A stretch of DNA of 64,000 nt from an uncultured Bacilli bacterium (GCA_934090795.1 CAKOJQ010000003.1:62001-126000); one strand, 5' to 3'. Positions 1 to 9,686 are shown, counted from the first letter of the stretch. Program-made: numbers and translations. The notes: a model not told the origin generated them from the letters alone.

Positions 1-57
1 TTCATTATATTCTAAAGGAATATAAACTTCCTTAACTATTCCATATAATCTTTCCAT
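1..57 (-). CDS. 5' end of a small membrane protein gene, cut by the window edge
   Basis: Nineteen codons are visible, starting MERLYGIVKEVYIPLEY. They match the N-terminus of the frameshifted gene at 690-1060 almost residue for residue, and the roughly 50 bases upstream also match. This is therefore the first copy of a tandem duplication. If it resembles its partner, the full protein has about 125 residues with two membrane helices. The ATG at 55-57 is chosen because the second copy has ACG there and starts four codons earlier, where this copy has AAG. Function unknown. Confidence 0.55.
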   Translation of the reverse strand, partial: MERLYGIVKEVYIPLEYNE

Positions 58-102
58 GATACCACTCTTTTCTTTTTTAATTTTAACATAAATATGAAAA
101 AA

Positions 103-122
103 GGTAACCACCAACGATTATC
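103..122 (-). terminator. Rho-independent terminator-like hairpin after the 130-645 gene
   Basis: On the minus strand GATAATC pairs with GGTTACC, with one mismatch and one wobble, followed by a run of six T. A near-copy occurs at 1094-1113, so it belongs to the same duplication. Confidence 0.45.
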
Positions 123-129
123 TTTACTA

Positions 130-645
130 CTAATTATTGTTTGGTAATTTCTTTACCCATTCATAAAGTTCTTTACACTTATTATCAAGTTCTTTTAAAA
201 CATCAAGCATACTTAAATGTTTATTATTTTTATCATAATAACTAGTTTTACATTCAAGTAAAGTTCTTGGATAATCAAACCCTTCATCTACTTCTATATC
301 AAACCCATTAGGTAAATTATCAAAATCATATTTATCATTAAATAAAATATAAGTTATTGTACTATCTAATTCCTTCCAATAATCAAAATTATTTTCCTTT
401 ATTTTTTTAATAATAATTCTTTCATTATTTTGATATTCTTCTAAGTTTTTAATATCCTCATCAAAATATTCGTAAAATTCAATTTTATAATGACCTGAAC
501 AACTTGCAAATGTTTTATATCCCTTTTTATTTAACAAAGCAACCGCAGGAGCAATCATTTTATCACAAACAAACACTTTAGGATGATCTTCAGCATAAGT
601 ATAAACTTCAAATGTTTCCTTATCTATAATACTATTTTTATCCAT
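130..645 (-). CDS. Hypothetical protein, 171 aa, with an SCSGH motif
   Basis: Not a family I can name. It is soluble, acidic and lysine-rich, with no signal peptide or membrane helix. The most distinctive part lies around residues 28-52: a 'P-hydrophobic-LL-KKGY-T-SCSGH' stretch. Similar text is found in small uncharacterised proteins and recalls the SCSG motif of TYW3-like proteins. That resemblance is too short to assign a function. The C-terminal third is helical and charged. The gene has its own terminator-like hairpin downstream and an AGGAAGG ribosome-binding site upstream. It sits among other accessory genes, next to a decayed membrane-protein gene. Confidence 0.7.
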   Translation of the reverse strand: MDKNSIIDKETFEVYTYAEDHPKVFVCDKMIAPAVALLNKKGYKTFASCSGHYKIEFYEYFDEDIKNLEEYQNNERIIIKKIKENNFDYWKELDSTITYILFNDKYDFDNLPNGFDIEVDEGFDYPRTLLECKTSYYDKNNKHLSMLDVLKELDNKCKELYEWVKKLPNNN

Positions 646-689
646 AATATAAATCGCCTTCCTATATAAAATTATAACATAATAAATTC

Positions 690-1060
690 CTACTCTAAAT
701 TAATACCTTTATTTAATAATTTATTTCCCATAAAATATAATGCACTATCAATAAATACTTGTAAAAATACATATAAATACAACATTTTTCTTAATAACAT
801 ATATTTACCTTTTAAATCATATGCCCTATCATAATTATTAATGAATAATGATAATTCTGGAATATTTTTACCAATAATACTAAATATAGATATTATTAAT
901 AAAATTGTTAAAAGATAAGTTACAACACTAAAAGTAACTGATTTAGATTTTTATTATTATTCCATTTACTTCCTAAAGTAGTACCAAAATATCCCGAATA
1001 TTCTAAAGGTATATATACTTCTTTAACTACACCATATAATCTTTCCGTGATACCACTCAT
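690..1060 (-). pseudogene. Frameshifted two-helix membrane protein, paralogue of the gene at 1-57
   Basis: From the ATG at 1060 the frame reads MSGITERLYGVVKEV and runs for about 36 codons to an AAT-AAT-AAT-AAA region near 950-960. It must then shift by one base to continue as SVTFSVVTYLLTILLIISIF and a second hydrophobic stretch (LYLYVFLQVFIDSALYF), ending at TAG 690-692. The span is 371 nt, one short of 124 codons. A single deleted A in the A-run explains the break. Downstream the shifted frame stays open, so the loss is recent or a sequencing artefact. It is a tandem copy of the gene that begins at 57. Confidence 0.7.
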
Positions 1061-1093
1061 TTCTTTTTTAATTGTAACATAAATATAAAAAAA

Positions 1094-1113
1094 GGTAATC
1101 TTAATGGATTATC
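1094..1113 (-). terminator. Terminator-like hairpin overlapping the end of the 1109-1774 gene
   Basis: GATAATC pairs with GATTACC on the minus strand (one mismatch, six-base loop) and is followed by T7. The stem includes the last codons of the gene. Confidence 0.5.
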
Positions 1114-1774
1114 TCTTTACCAATCTTTTTCCTTTATTTTTATTATACATATATTCATCTATTGAAACTTGATGTTTTATATCTTTAACATCATCAACCA
1201 ATTGCAACTTATTAAATAAACGCATAAACATAACATTAAAAGGAGCATAATAACTACCAGAATTACAAAATTTAATTGTTACTCTTCCCAAATTAGTACT
1301 TCCATTTAAAACTCCCGATAATATAGATTTAGGTATAAATTCAAGTTCAAATTCATCATCTATTTTTCTTATCTTTAAAATATTAGCATCATCGTGATTA
1401 AGTTCATCACTGCACCATGTAATAGTCTTATTTTCTTCATCATATAATTCAAAATAATGATAAAAATCATATTTGAGAGCTTTCTCACGATATCTTTTAT
1501 TATATTTTTCAACCTCATAATTATTATTAAAAACATTATCCAAAGTACAAACATTTACATTTTCTATATCCGCAAATAAATCTTGAAATGCTGAATATAC
1601 TGCCCCATTTTCTTTAGTAATAGTAAAAAACATATTTTTAATTAATTTACTATCATCCATTATTGTCCAGTACAAATCACCATTTCCGTAAGTAGACATA
1701 TTAACTCTAACATTTCCATCAATTAATGTAATATCTTTAAAACCATTATTAATTCCACTAGTAACAATTTCCAT
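1109..1774 (-). CDS. Hypothetical protein, 221 aa
   Basis: Unrecognised. It is a soluble protein rich in aromatic and charged residues, with a predicted mixture of beta strands and a central KYNKRYREKALKYDFYHYF helix. There is no signal peptide or transmembrane segment. The open frame extends seven codons further upstream. I start at the ATG at 1772-1774 because GGAGG lies six bases before it (GGAGGTTTAAAATG), whereas the upstream ATG has no such site. The gene is followed by its own hairpin and T-run. The next gene upstream is the helicase at 1835-3610, 60 bp away, so the two may be co-transcribed. Confidence 0.7.
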   Translation of the reverse strand: MEIVTSGINNGFKDITLIDGNVRVNMSTYGNGDLYWTIMDDSKLIKNMFFTITKENGAVYSAFQDLFADIENVNVCTLDNVFNNNYEVEKYNKRYREKALKYDFYHYFELYDEENKTITWCSDELNHDDANILKIRKIDDEFELEFIPKSILSGVLNGSTNLGRVTIKFCNSGSYYAPFNVMFMRLFNKLQLVDDVKDIKHQVSIDEYMYNKNKGKRLVKR

Positions 1775-1834
1775 TTTAAACCTCCAAACATACAATATAC
1801 TATATTAAAAATAATATTAATGCAATTTAGAATT

Positions 1835-3610
1835 TTAAAAAATTTTTAATTTTGGCTTATCTTTTAATTCAAATCTATCAACTAATTCTTCAATAGATAT
1901 ACCAAATTTTCTTTCAAATTCATCATTGCTCATATAAAATAAAATATTTAACTTTCCATTTTTATCTAATAAAGGTAAACCAAACTTAATTGTTAGCTTT
2001 ACTTTAATATAAAATGCATAAATAGTACCTGTTAATAAAACTTGTTTATTTTTTTCTAAATCAATTCCTCTTTGAATACAAACTTTTTTTATAGCTTTAT
2101 AATCATTTATTGTATTAAAACGCATTCCTATTTGTAAAAGTAATATTCCTTGATTACTTAGAGGAGCACATCTATTTCTTTGATTTATAATCCACTTACC
2201 TAAATTTATTCTACTATTATTCGAATATGTAACTCCATCATTTGTTTTAAAGTTTTGAGGAATTTCTAAATTTCCATATTTTTCATAATAATTTTTTGCA
2301 AGTTCATAATAATATCCCCAAATATTATTAATTTTTCTTTGATACTCAACCAATTTATTATACAAGTCAGTATTAAGAACCTCAATATTCAAAAAAATAT
2401 CATTTTTAAAATTTCCCTCAATTATACTTTTACTAAATAATTTATTTTTAATTGTAGTATCCAATTCATTCATATATTCAAAATTACCAGCCAAATCAAT
2501 TATCACAGGATTATTATCACGGTTAACAGCTAAAGCTCTACCTAATTGTTCAAAGAAAATAATATCAGATGATGTTCCTCTTCCCATAATAACACCATCT
2601 ATATTTGGTGCGTGAATTCCTTCATTATACTGATTAATTGCAAACATGACTCTTAGCTTATCACTAACATCATTCCCATTTAAATCAATATCATGATAAA
2701 AGGCTTCTCTATTTCTTTTACCTTCTATTCCCATGTCACTTGTTGTTGTATAAAAGATAATATTTTCTTCATCTGTTACTTGTTTAAACCATTCTATTGC
2801 TTCTTGTTTTACAGTCTCGATATCATTCACACCTTTTTCTGAAAATTGAGGACAAAAATAAATTATTTTAGAATTTTTATGAATTGTATCTATAATTATC
2901 TTATTTATACTTGGAGCATTACCTATCCTTTTTTTAATATTTTCTAATTCTTCTAGATTATTATCTAAACCTAAAGCCTTAGTTCTTATTTCTAACTTTT
3001 TTAATATTTCTTCTAAACCAACAGCACTAGTCTTATAAACTACTTTTTGTGGTAATACGCCATCAATAATAGCGTCACTAATATCATATCTACTTACTAT
3101 TTTATTAGAAAATAATTCATCAGTCTCTGGATTAGCCATATCTCTTTCGTAAGACTTATTTCGATTTCTTATTGTATAAGCAGTCATACCAAACACTTTC
3201 ATATTTGGATGTGTTTCAATTAATGTCTTGGTACGATCTTCCCAAACAGGAGCACCTAAATGATGAAATTCATCTAATATTAATAAATCACAATTAATAT
3301 TTTCTATTTCTTCAAAAGATAAATTAATTAAACTTTGATAAGTTCTAAATTCTACATTAGCAAAATCTTTTTTAACACTTAGATTAGATTCTTTAATAAT
3401 ATTTTCTAAATGTTCTATAATTCCATTTGAAGGTACCAAATAAACAATTTTTTTCTTTTGATTATTATAAGCTAAGTTTAATCCAAGATAACTTTTACCA
3501 GTACCCGTTGCATGTACTATTCCAACTACATTTTCACCACTTTTATAAGCATCTTCTATTTTTTTATAAGTTTCTTTATTATGATTATATAATTTTAAAC
3601 CTTTATTCAT
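1835..3610 (-). CDS. DEAD/DEAH-type superfamily II helicase with helicase-associated C-terminus
   Basis: ATP-dependent nucleic-acid helicase or translocase. Visible motifs are Walker A (ATGTGKS, about residues 34-40), the DEFHH Walker B box (about 111-115), a GMTAYT motif III equivalent (about 140) and a motif VI region, EQLGRALAVNRD (about 355-365). Residues about 430-500 (YYELAKNYYEKYGNLEIP...NLGKWIINQRNR) look like one helicase-associated (HA) repeat. This architecture is found in type III restriction-like and mobile-element helicases. No methyltransferase or nuclease partner is next to it, so its role is unknown. An AAGGGG site precedes the ATG. The promoter at 3727-3755 belongs to a set of four similar ones in this window. 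Confidence 0.88.
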   Translation of the reverse strand: MNKGLKLYNHNKETYKKIEDAYKSGENVVGIVHATGTGKSYLGLNLAYNNQKKKIVYLVPSNGIIEHLENIIKESNLSVKKDFANVEFRTYQSLINLSFEEIENINCDLLILDEFHHLGAPVWEDRTKTLIETHPNMKVFGMTAYTIRNRNKSYERDMANPETDELFSNKIVSRYDISDAIIDGVLPQKVVYKTSAVGLEEILKKLEIRTKALGLDNNLEELENIKKRIGNAPSINKIIIDTIHKNSKIIYFCPQFSEKGVNDIETVKQEAIEWFKQVTDEENIIFYTTTSDMGIEGKRNREAFYHDIDLNGNDVSDKLRVMFAINQYNEGIHAPNIDGVIMGRGTSSDIIFFEQLGRALAVNRDNNPVIIDLAGNFEYMNELDTTIKNKLFSKSIIEGNFKNDIFLNIEVLNTDLYNKLVEYQRKINNIWGYYYELAKNYYEKYGNLEIPQNFKTNDGVTYSNNSRINLGKWIINQRNRCAPLSNQGILLLQIGMRFNTINDYKAIKKVCIQRGIDLEKNKQVLLTGTIYAFYIKVKLTIKFGLPLLDKNGKLNILFYMSNDEFERKFGISIEELVDRFELKDKPKLKIF

Positions 3611-3726
3611 ATATTTTATCCCCTTATTCTTTATTTCCTTTTTTTATTTAATTTAAGTTAGATTAGCACATAAAATTTTGTATTTCATATGTGTTAATAG
3701 ACTATCTCATCCTTAAATTAATACAT

Positions 3727-3768
3727 ATTTTAGCATAATTTTAGATAAAACACAAACATTTTTTTGCT
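3727..3768 (-). promoter_or_regulatory. Extended -10 promoter for the helicase, with an AAAAAATGTTTG box
   Basis: The -10 is TAAAAT (3727-3732) with an extended TGC in front, the spacer is 17 bp and the -35 is TTGTGT (3750-3755). The block AAAAAATGTTTG overlaps the -35. The same block occurs at three other promoters here (7291-7330, 16959-16998, 20791-20830). Confidence 0.6.
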
Positions 3769-3943
3769 TATATATTCGCCACTTATTGGAAAAATTATTT
3801 TAGAAACCACTTCTTCGGCATATACTTTGTTATTAATTATAACTAGTTCGAAAAAATTATTTTAACAATAGAATGATTATCATATATATTGCCTTTAAAA
3901 ATTTATTATTTAATTTATATTTTCAAACATTTAATTCTTTCTT
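3769..3943. other. Gene-poor spacer with a possible gene remnant
   Basis: No intact gene. On the minus strand, a frame between about 3733 and 3866 reads FELVIINNKVYAEEVVSK and then IIFPISGEY. This looks like protein but has no start codon and runs into the helicase promoter, so it may be a decayed gene end. A 13-base A/T-rich string (AAAAATTATTTTA) occurs twice. No terminator is obvious after the gene that ends at 3944. Confidence 0.3.
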
Positions 3944-5581
3944 TTATTTACCATCTATTATTTTTTTCTTTATGTCTTTATCAATTGGAGACAATGGTAA
4001 CTCTAGACCATATTTAATAAATAAATCTTTATGTTTAGACATTTCTATATTAAATTGTTGTCTTAGTTCATCATTTTTGCCTATTTCATTAAGTAATATT
4101 TTTGAATACTCCAAAAATTCTTTTTTATCCCTTTTTAGAAATTTTTTATCTTTAAAATAACTTAAATCAATTTTAGCAAGACGATGAAATATTAAAGTAA
4201 ATAAACCTGATAATAGTAAGCCCATTGCTACATTAAGAGTAGTATCTGTGCTTTCAAATTCTTTAGATTCTAAATCTATCGTTTTATATATTATCTCATA
4301 ATAATCAACTAATTCTGTATACTTAATTGGCGACTTTGATATATCTATAATATTCTTTTTAGATTCAGGTAATAAATTATTTGATTGGATATATTCAATA
4401 TATTTTTCCATATCATCGTATCCTAAAAAACTTAAATCATAGGTTTTTGTTTCTCTTAATTTTAATTTTGCTTCGGCTGCGCCATAATTATATTCTCTAC
4501 TTTTTCTTCCTTCTTTTTTAGCAGTTTTATCATCTAAAACATGATATTCAATAAGATATGTTTGCTCTGGCTTTATTTCATCTACAAATCCAATTATTTC
4601 TTTTGTATTAGAAGATGTAACTTGATTTGTAATTGAATTGTATATTTCAGTATTAGTTTCATAATAATATGCTGATGTTAATTCCTTAAACCAAGAAAAC
4701 ACTCCAGAAAATATACCTATTGATATTGATAAGGTTATAGCAGTTGAAATTAGTGATGTAAATAATTTTAATAATTCTTTTTTACATAATTTTTTAAAAT
4801 ATTGTACATTCTGATCAGCCTTTGTATAAGAACTATATGTGTGATAGATTTGACTGTCACTTTTATCAATTAAAGATAATAAATTTGTCATATCATCTTT
4901 GATAGACTCTTCTAATTTTTCTTTTTCATCTCTAAAAACAATTGTTTTTATAAAACTATTATCTAGAAGTTCAGCTGGATTCAAATTCTTCTTAGCATTG
5001 TAATAACATACTTCAATTTCCGGATATTCAGTTAAATCTATGGTCTTAATATATTCTTCAATCATTAAACTTATAAACATAGTATCATTAATATCATACT
5101 TACAAAATTCTAATAGTTCGCTTTTTTGATTCAATTTTATCTCTATAAAAATAACTTTTAAAATAGCATTATAGAATGGTTCAACTACTTGTTTTTCATC
5201 CTCATAATCAACTACTGAAGAATTTCTTATTTTTCTTAAAAGAAGTTTTATTTCATCTATTATTTCGTTTAAGTTTTCACTAGTAATATTAACTTTATTT
5301 AAATATTTGACATAATAATATACTTTAACATAAATAGTATAACTATCTAACTTGGCATCTAACTTTTCTAATTTTCCTGTAGCGTTTATATAGTCATTTA
5401 TTATAATTCCTTCAAAACTATTTTTCTTAGAACTTTTAATATCATTATTATTTTCTATTTTGATACTATCTAATTCTTCTCTTATTTTAGTTACATCAAA
5501 ACCAATTTTTTCAATCTCTCTTATTTTGTTATCAATTTCAATTAATTTTGCTTTATAGCTAATTGCGACGTCTGTGTTCAT
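3944..5581 (-). CDS. Large membrane protein, 545 aa, paralogue of the gene upstream
   Basis: Unrecognised family. The N-terminal half (about residues 1-270) is helical and charged, starting MNTDVAISYKAKLIEIDNKI. A first hydrophobic segment follows near 275-300 (LFTSLISTAITLSISIGIFSG), then about 120 residues of probable extracytoplasmic sequence, a second helix near 450-470 (VAMGLLLSGLFTLIFH) and a short charged tail. It shares start, layout and many residues with the 5585-7261 product and clearly arose by tandem duplication. Its GGAGG lies inside the last codons of that gene, three bases before this ATG, so translation is probably coupled. A membrane-anchored pair acting together is an inference. 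Confidence 0.8.
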   Translation of the reverse strand: MNTDVAISYKAKLIEIDNKIREIEKIGFDVTKIREELDSIKIENNNDIKSSKKNSFEGIIINDYINATGKLEKLDAKLDSYTIYVKVYYYVKYLNKVNITSENLNEIIDEIKLLLRKIRNSSVVDYEDEKQVVEPFYNAILKVIFIEIKLNQKSELLEFCKYDINDTMFISLMIEEYIKTIDLTEYPEIEVCYYNAKKNLNPAELLDNSFIKTIVFRDEKEKLEESIKDDMTNLLSLIDKSDSQIYHTYSSYTKADQNVQYFKKLCKKELLKLFTSLISTAITLSISIGIFSGVFSWFKELTSAYYYETNTEIYNSITNQVTSSNTKEIIGFVDEIKPEQTYLIEYHVLDDKTAKKEGRKSREYNYGAAEAKLKLRETKTYDLSFLGYDDMEKYIEYIQSNNLLPESKKNIIDISKSPIKYTELVDYYEIIYKTIDLESKEFESTDTTLNVAMGLLLSGLFTLIFHRLAKIDLSYFKDKKFLKRDKKEFLEYSKILLNEIGKNDELRQQFNIEMSKHKDLFIKYGLELPLSPIDKDIKKKIIDGK

Positions 5582-5584
5582 ATT

Positions 5585-7261
5585 TTATTTTCCTCCTAAT
5601 AATTTTTTCTTGGTAGTACTATCAAGTGCTTCTTTGGGAAGTTTAATTTCCATCTGCTCAAATAAATCACCATATTTAGCTGCTTCGATATTAAATAATT
5701 CTCTAAGTTTCTCATTTTGACCAATTAACATTAGTAGTTCTTTAGTTTGTTCTAAAAATAATTTTTTATCATTTTTAAGATTTTCTTTTGCTTTCACACA
5801 TCTTTTTAAATTCATAATTAGATGAAATTTACTATCATAGTTATAATAATCATCTTTAGATAAATCTATATATATAATTCCCGCTTCTATGGCAATAGTT
5901 AAAATAGTAAGTATAATAGAAAATGCAATACTATTACTACTTGCTTCGACATTTTTGGATTCTAAGTCTATAATATTATATACAATTTCATAATAATCTA
6001 CATATTCTTGAATAATATCAACATTGTCTTTTATGTTAACAATTTCACTGCTATTAACAGGTACAGTAGCATTGCTATTCCAATAATCTAAATACCCATT
6101 AATATCTTGATATTTTAAATAGCTTAAATCATAAATGGTTTTTCTTCGATACCACATAGCATCTTCCTCTGAAATTCCAGAAATATAATTTACTTTAGAA
6201 TTATAGTCATCAATATCATCATCAGTTAATCTATCATATTTAATAACATAGGCTGTTTCAGTTGTATCATCAACAATTTCTCGTTCATCACTATGGGTAT
6301 AAGTATTATCATAAGAACTATATGTATCTTTACTAACATCATATGAATATTTTTTGAATAACTTTTTGCCTAAAAAATTAAATAAGCTAAAACTAGCTAT
6401 TGGGATTGATAACGCTATGGCAACTGCAACAATTGATTTCATAAGTTCTTTAAATTCTAATTTAAATGTTCTAACACTATCTTCATATCTTTTTTCAGTA
6501 TTAGAATAATCTTTATATTTTTCTTTAATATCTTTTTCAACTGACTCAATATTTTTAACCATGTTATTAGCAGGAACTGTTATAACATTTTTTAATCTAT
6601 CTTTTTCATCTTTAAATACTATTAATTTAAGAAAATCATTATCTAATAGTGAACTATTACTGCCATTTCTTTTGATTTCATAGTATTTAGCTTCAATTTC
6701 GGGATATTTTTCAAAATTAATTTCATCGACTGTTGACTTTATTTTTCTTTCGATAAATGATTTGTCGATTTCACTAGCTTTGCAAAATTCTAGCAAAGTG
6801 CTTTTTCCAGTATAATATATTTCAAAACAAATTACTTTAAAAACACCTGTGTAAAAAGGCTCAACAATTTTCTTTTCTTCTTCATAATCAATCACTGATG
6901 AATTACCAAGACTTCTAAGTAATTTTTTAATTTCACCAACAATTTCACTTATTTTATCTTCTTTAATATAATTTTTATCTAAATATTCAGCATAATTATT
7001 AACTTTAATATATATTTCAAAAGAATCTAAACTAGAATCTAATTTTTCTAATCTTGCCATTGCATTAGAATAATCAGCAATTATAAATCCTTCAAAATTT
7101 TTATTTTTAGATATTTTAACTTTTGAATTAGTATCAGTAATAATTTTTTCTACTTCTTCTTTAAATGTCTTAACATTAAAACCAATTCTTTCTATTTCTT
7201 CTATTTTGTCTTCAACCTGGATTAGTTTAGCTTTATAATTTAGTGCTACATCTGTATTCAT
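5585..7261 (-). CDS. Large membrane protein, 558 aa, first of a tandem pair
   Basis: Same family and layout as the 3944-5581 product: an MNTDVALNYKAKLIQVEDKI start, a charged helical N-terminal half, a hydrophobic segment (SIVAVAIALSIPIASFSLFNF, about 280-300), an extracytoplasmic tyrosine/serine-rich loop, a second helix (FSIILTILTIAIEAGIIYI) and a charged tail. The open frame extends 30 codons further upstream through a spurious hydrophobic stretch. I start at the ATG at 7259-7261 because it aligns with its paralogue and has GGGGG nine bases before it. A good promoter lies at 7291-7319. Family and function are unknown to me. Confidence 0.8.
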   Translation of the reverse strand: MNTDVALNYKAKLIQVEDKIEEIERIGFNVKTFKEEVEKIITDTNSKVKISKNKNFEGFIIADYSNAMARLEKLDSSLDSFEIYIKVNNYAEYLDKNYIKEDKISEIVGEIKKLLRSLGNSSVIDYEEEKKIVEPFYTGVFKVICFEIYYTGKSTLLEFCKASEIDKSFIERKIKSTVDEINFEKYPEIEAKYYEIKRNGSNSSLLDNDFLKLIVFKDEKDRLKNVITVPANNMVKNIESVEKDIKEKYKDYSNTEKRYEDSVRTFKLEFKELMKSIVAVAIALSIPIASFSLFNFLGKKLFKKYSYDVSKDTYSSYDNTYTHSDEREIVDDTTETAYVIKYDRLTDDDIDDYNSKVNYISGISEEDAMWYRRKTIYDLSYLKYQDINGYLDYWNSNATVPVNSSEIVNIKDNVDIIQEYVDYYEIVYNIIDLESKNVEASSNSIAFSIILTILTIAIEAGIIYIDLSKDDYYNYDSKFHLIMNLKRCVKAKENLKNDKKLFLEQTKELLMLIGQNEKLRELFNIEAAKYGDLFEQMEIKLPKEALDSTTKKKLLGGK

Positions 7262-7290
7262 AAACTCATTCCCCCAATAAATTAAGATAT

Positions 7291-7330
7291 ATATTACCAT
7301 ACTTTTAATGAAAAAGCAAACATTTTTTTG
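7291..7330 (-). promoter_or_regulatory. Promoter of the paired membrane proteins, with AAAAAATGTTTG box
   Basis: -10 TAATAT (7291-7296) preceded by TGG, 17-bp spacer, -35 TTGCTT (7314-7319), overlapped by the AAAAAATGTTTG block. Transcription would start about 25 bases before the ATG at 7261, which supports that start over the longer frame. Confidence 0.65.
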
Positions 7331-7432
7331 ATTTATAATATATAAAAACACAAAAGAAAATCTAATGTGTTTAAATTATAAAATATAACATATTACGACC
7401 TATTTTACCCATCCTAAAATAACAATAACTGT

Positions 7433-9607
7433 TTACGCCCTAGTTGGATTATTATCTATTTCAATATTTACTTTACTATTTAATTTATAAATATCATCTA
7501 AGTATTTTAAATGTTCTTTAACCAAATTATAGGCTTTATATTTTAATATTATTTGAAATCTATAAACATTATTTATTTTAAACATTGCAGCAGTTGTTGG
7601 TCCTAAAATTATAACATTAGTAAGTTTTTTATCTAAATAACTTTTAACTTTAGATATTTCTTTAGATGCCTCATTATAATCTTTGGATGCAATTAAAATT
7701 TTAGTTATATAAAAGTATGGCGGATATTTAAGAATTTTTCTAATATTCATTTCATAATTATAAAGAGATTCATAATCATTATTTTTAGCATATTCTATTA
7801 TTTTGTTATCACTATTAAATGTTTGAATTACAGCATCTGATTTATCACTTGCTCTTCCAGCTCTACCAATTGTTTGAGTAATAAGTTCAAAAGTATTTTC
7901 TCCACTTCTAAAATCAGGAATATTTAAAGAATCATCTGCATTAATTATGGCTGCTAATGTTACTTTAGGAAAATCAAAACCTTTACTAATCATTTGAGTA
8001 CCAACAATTATGCTTACATCTTCGCTTTCTATTTTAGCTATAATTTCGTCTTGGCTACCTTTTTTACTGGTCGTATCAGCATCCATTCTAACTGTTTTAA
8101 CATTATATCTTTTATTAATTTCTTCTTCTAACTTTTCAGTACCAAGTCCAAAATTAGTTAAAGATTTTTCCATACAACTTGGACAGGTATCGGGATTATT
8201 AATGGTATATCCACAATAATGGCATCTTAAATTATTACTTGTTTTATGATAAGTTAAAGATATTTCACAATGAGGGCATTTAAAGGTATAACCACAATTT
8301 TTACAATTAACAATAGTTGAAAACCCTCTTCGATTAAGCATTAATAAAACTTGTTCATTTGCTTTTAGTTTCTCCCTTATTTTTTGATCTAAATATTCAC
8401 TTATAATCATATTTCTTTTTTTATATTCTTCTTGCATATCAACTATTTTGGTAGTAGGCATTACACTTTTTCCAATTCGTTTTGTTAAAGATAGTAAAGT
8501 ATAAACCCTCTTTTTAGCTCTAGCCATTGTTTCAAGTGAAGGCGTTGCAGAACCAAGTACAACTGGACAGTTATGATATTTACTTCTTAAAAGAGCAATA
8601 TTTCTAGCATGATATCTAGGATTACTATCTTGTTTATAGTTACTACTTTGTTCTTCATCTAATATGATAATTCCAATTTTTTCAAAAGGAACAAATATAG
8701 CACTTCTAGTTCCAACAACAATATGAACATCTCCATTTAAAATTTTATGATATTCATCATATTTTTCACCATCTGATAAAGCACTATGGAAAATAGCAAC
8801 ATCACTACCAAATCTTGAATAAAATCTTGAAACTATTTGATGAGTTAAACTAATTTCCGGAACAAGAAGTATTGCACATTTACCTGTTTTAACTACTTTT
8901 TCAATTAACTCCATGTACACCTCAGTTTTGCCTGATCCAGTTACCCCATGAAGTAAAAATATTTCACTTTTATTAAAACTTGCCTCTACTTTTTCTACTA
9001 CTTCTTTTTGTTCTAAAGTTAGTTCTTTTTTCTTAAAACTATTATTATCAATATTTATACGATATTTATTAACTTTATTTATTTTAATAATACTTTCATT
9101 AACAAGTTTTTTAACTATATCTAAACTATATTCTTTTTTTAAGATTTTTTCATTATTTAAAAGTCTATTAAGTAGTTCAATTTGTTTAATACTTCTTTTA
9201 TTATTGTTAGTATAATTAATAGCAGAATCTTTATTTATTAATTCTAAATATTCATCATATTTTTGATAACTACTTTTAATTGTTTTTATTTTCATAGAAG
9301 ATGGAAGCATTGCTTGATATGCTTGAATAAGAGAACAAAGGGTTAATTCTTTTAATGTTTTACCAAGCTCTAATAACTCTTTATTTAAACAAAAGTATTC
9401 ATCTGTAATACTTGCTATTTCTTTTAAATTATTGCTATTACAATTATTAGTTATTTCTAAGACAAATCCATTAATTAAGGTATTTCTAAAAGGAACTTTT
9501 ACTTTCATTCCAACTTTTAAATTATCTTTTAAAATATCAGGAATAATATAAGTAAAGGTTTGATCTAGTGCTTTAGCACCATATTCAACTAAAATATTAG
9601 CATACAC
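7433..9607 (-). CDS. priA: Primosomal replication restart helicase PriA
   Basis: PriA recognises stalled forks and reloads the replicative helicase. At 724 residues it is close to the usual length. Visible parts: the N-terminal DNA-binding domain beginning YANILVEYGAKALDQTFTY; Walker A GVTGSGKT near residues 220-228; DEEQ (usual DEEH) near 317; GSATPS motif III; a zinc module of paired cysteines (CKNCGYTFKCPHC, CHYCG, CPSC) at about 435-480; and QTIGRAGRA motif VI. The start is GTG at 9605-9607 with AAGG eight bases before it. PriA usually sits with def-fmt, but here it lies alone between accessory membrane-protein genes. Confidence 0.97.
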   Translation of the reverse strand: MYANILVEYGAKALDQTFTYIIPDILKDNLKVGMKVKVPFRNTLINGFVLEITNNCNSNNLKEIASITDEYFCLNKELLELGKTLKELTLCSLIQAYQAMLPSSMKIKTIKSSYQKYDEYLELINKDSAINYTNNNKRSIKQIELLNRLLNNEKILKKEYSLDIVKKLVNESIIKINKVNKYRINIDNNSFKKKELTLEQKEVVEKVEASFNKSEIFLLHGVTGSGKTEVYMELIEKVVKTGKCAILLVPEISLTHQIVSRFYSRFGSDVAIFHSALSDGEKYDEYHKILNGDVHIVVGTRSAIFVPFEKIGIIILDEEQSSNYKQDSNPRYHARNIALLRSKYHNCPVVLGSATPSLETMARAKKRVYTLLSLTKRIGKSVMPTTKIVDMQEEYKKRNMIISEYLDQKIREKLKANEQVLLMLNRRGFSTIVNCKNCGYTFKCPHCEISLTYHKTSNNLRCHYCGYTINNPDTCPSCMEKSLTNFGLGTEKLEEEINKRYNVKTVRMDADTTSKKGSQDEIIAKIESEDVSIIVGTQMISKGFDFPKVTLAAIINADDSLNIPDFRSGENTFELITQTIGRAGRASDKSDAVIQTFNSDNKIIEYAKNNDYESLYNYEMNIRKILKYPPYFYITKILIASKDYNEASKEISKVKSYLDKKLTNVIILGPTTAAMFKINNVYRFQIILKYKAYNLVKEHLKYLDDIYKLNSKVNIEIDNNPTRA

Positions 9608-9649
9608 AATAAATACCTTCTTTCTAACTAATTTATATTATAGCAAATA

Positions 9650-9686
9650 AAAACATAAATAGTTTAAATAATTCTATCTATGTTTT
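9650..9686 (-). terminator. Terminator hairpin of array copy 1
   Basis: AAAACATAGATAG pairs with CTATTTATGTTTT (one G-U wobble) around an 11-base loop. The 5' arm is the coding sequence for the last residues (LKHR) plus the stop. Confidence 0.6.

Noticed and set aside
3873..4160. Plus-strand frame of 95 codons and similar plus-strand frames at 3427-3651, 8010-8219, 30507-30704 and 61059-61274
   Set aside because: All lie opposite strong minus-strand genes, have low-complexity translations and no ribosome-binding sites.
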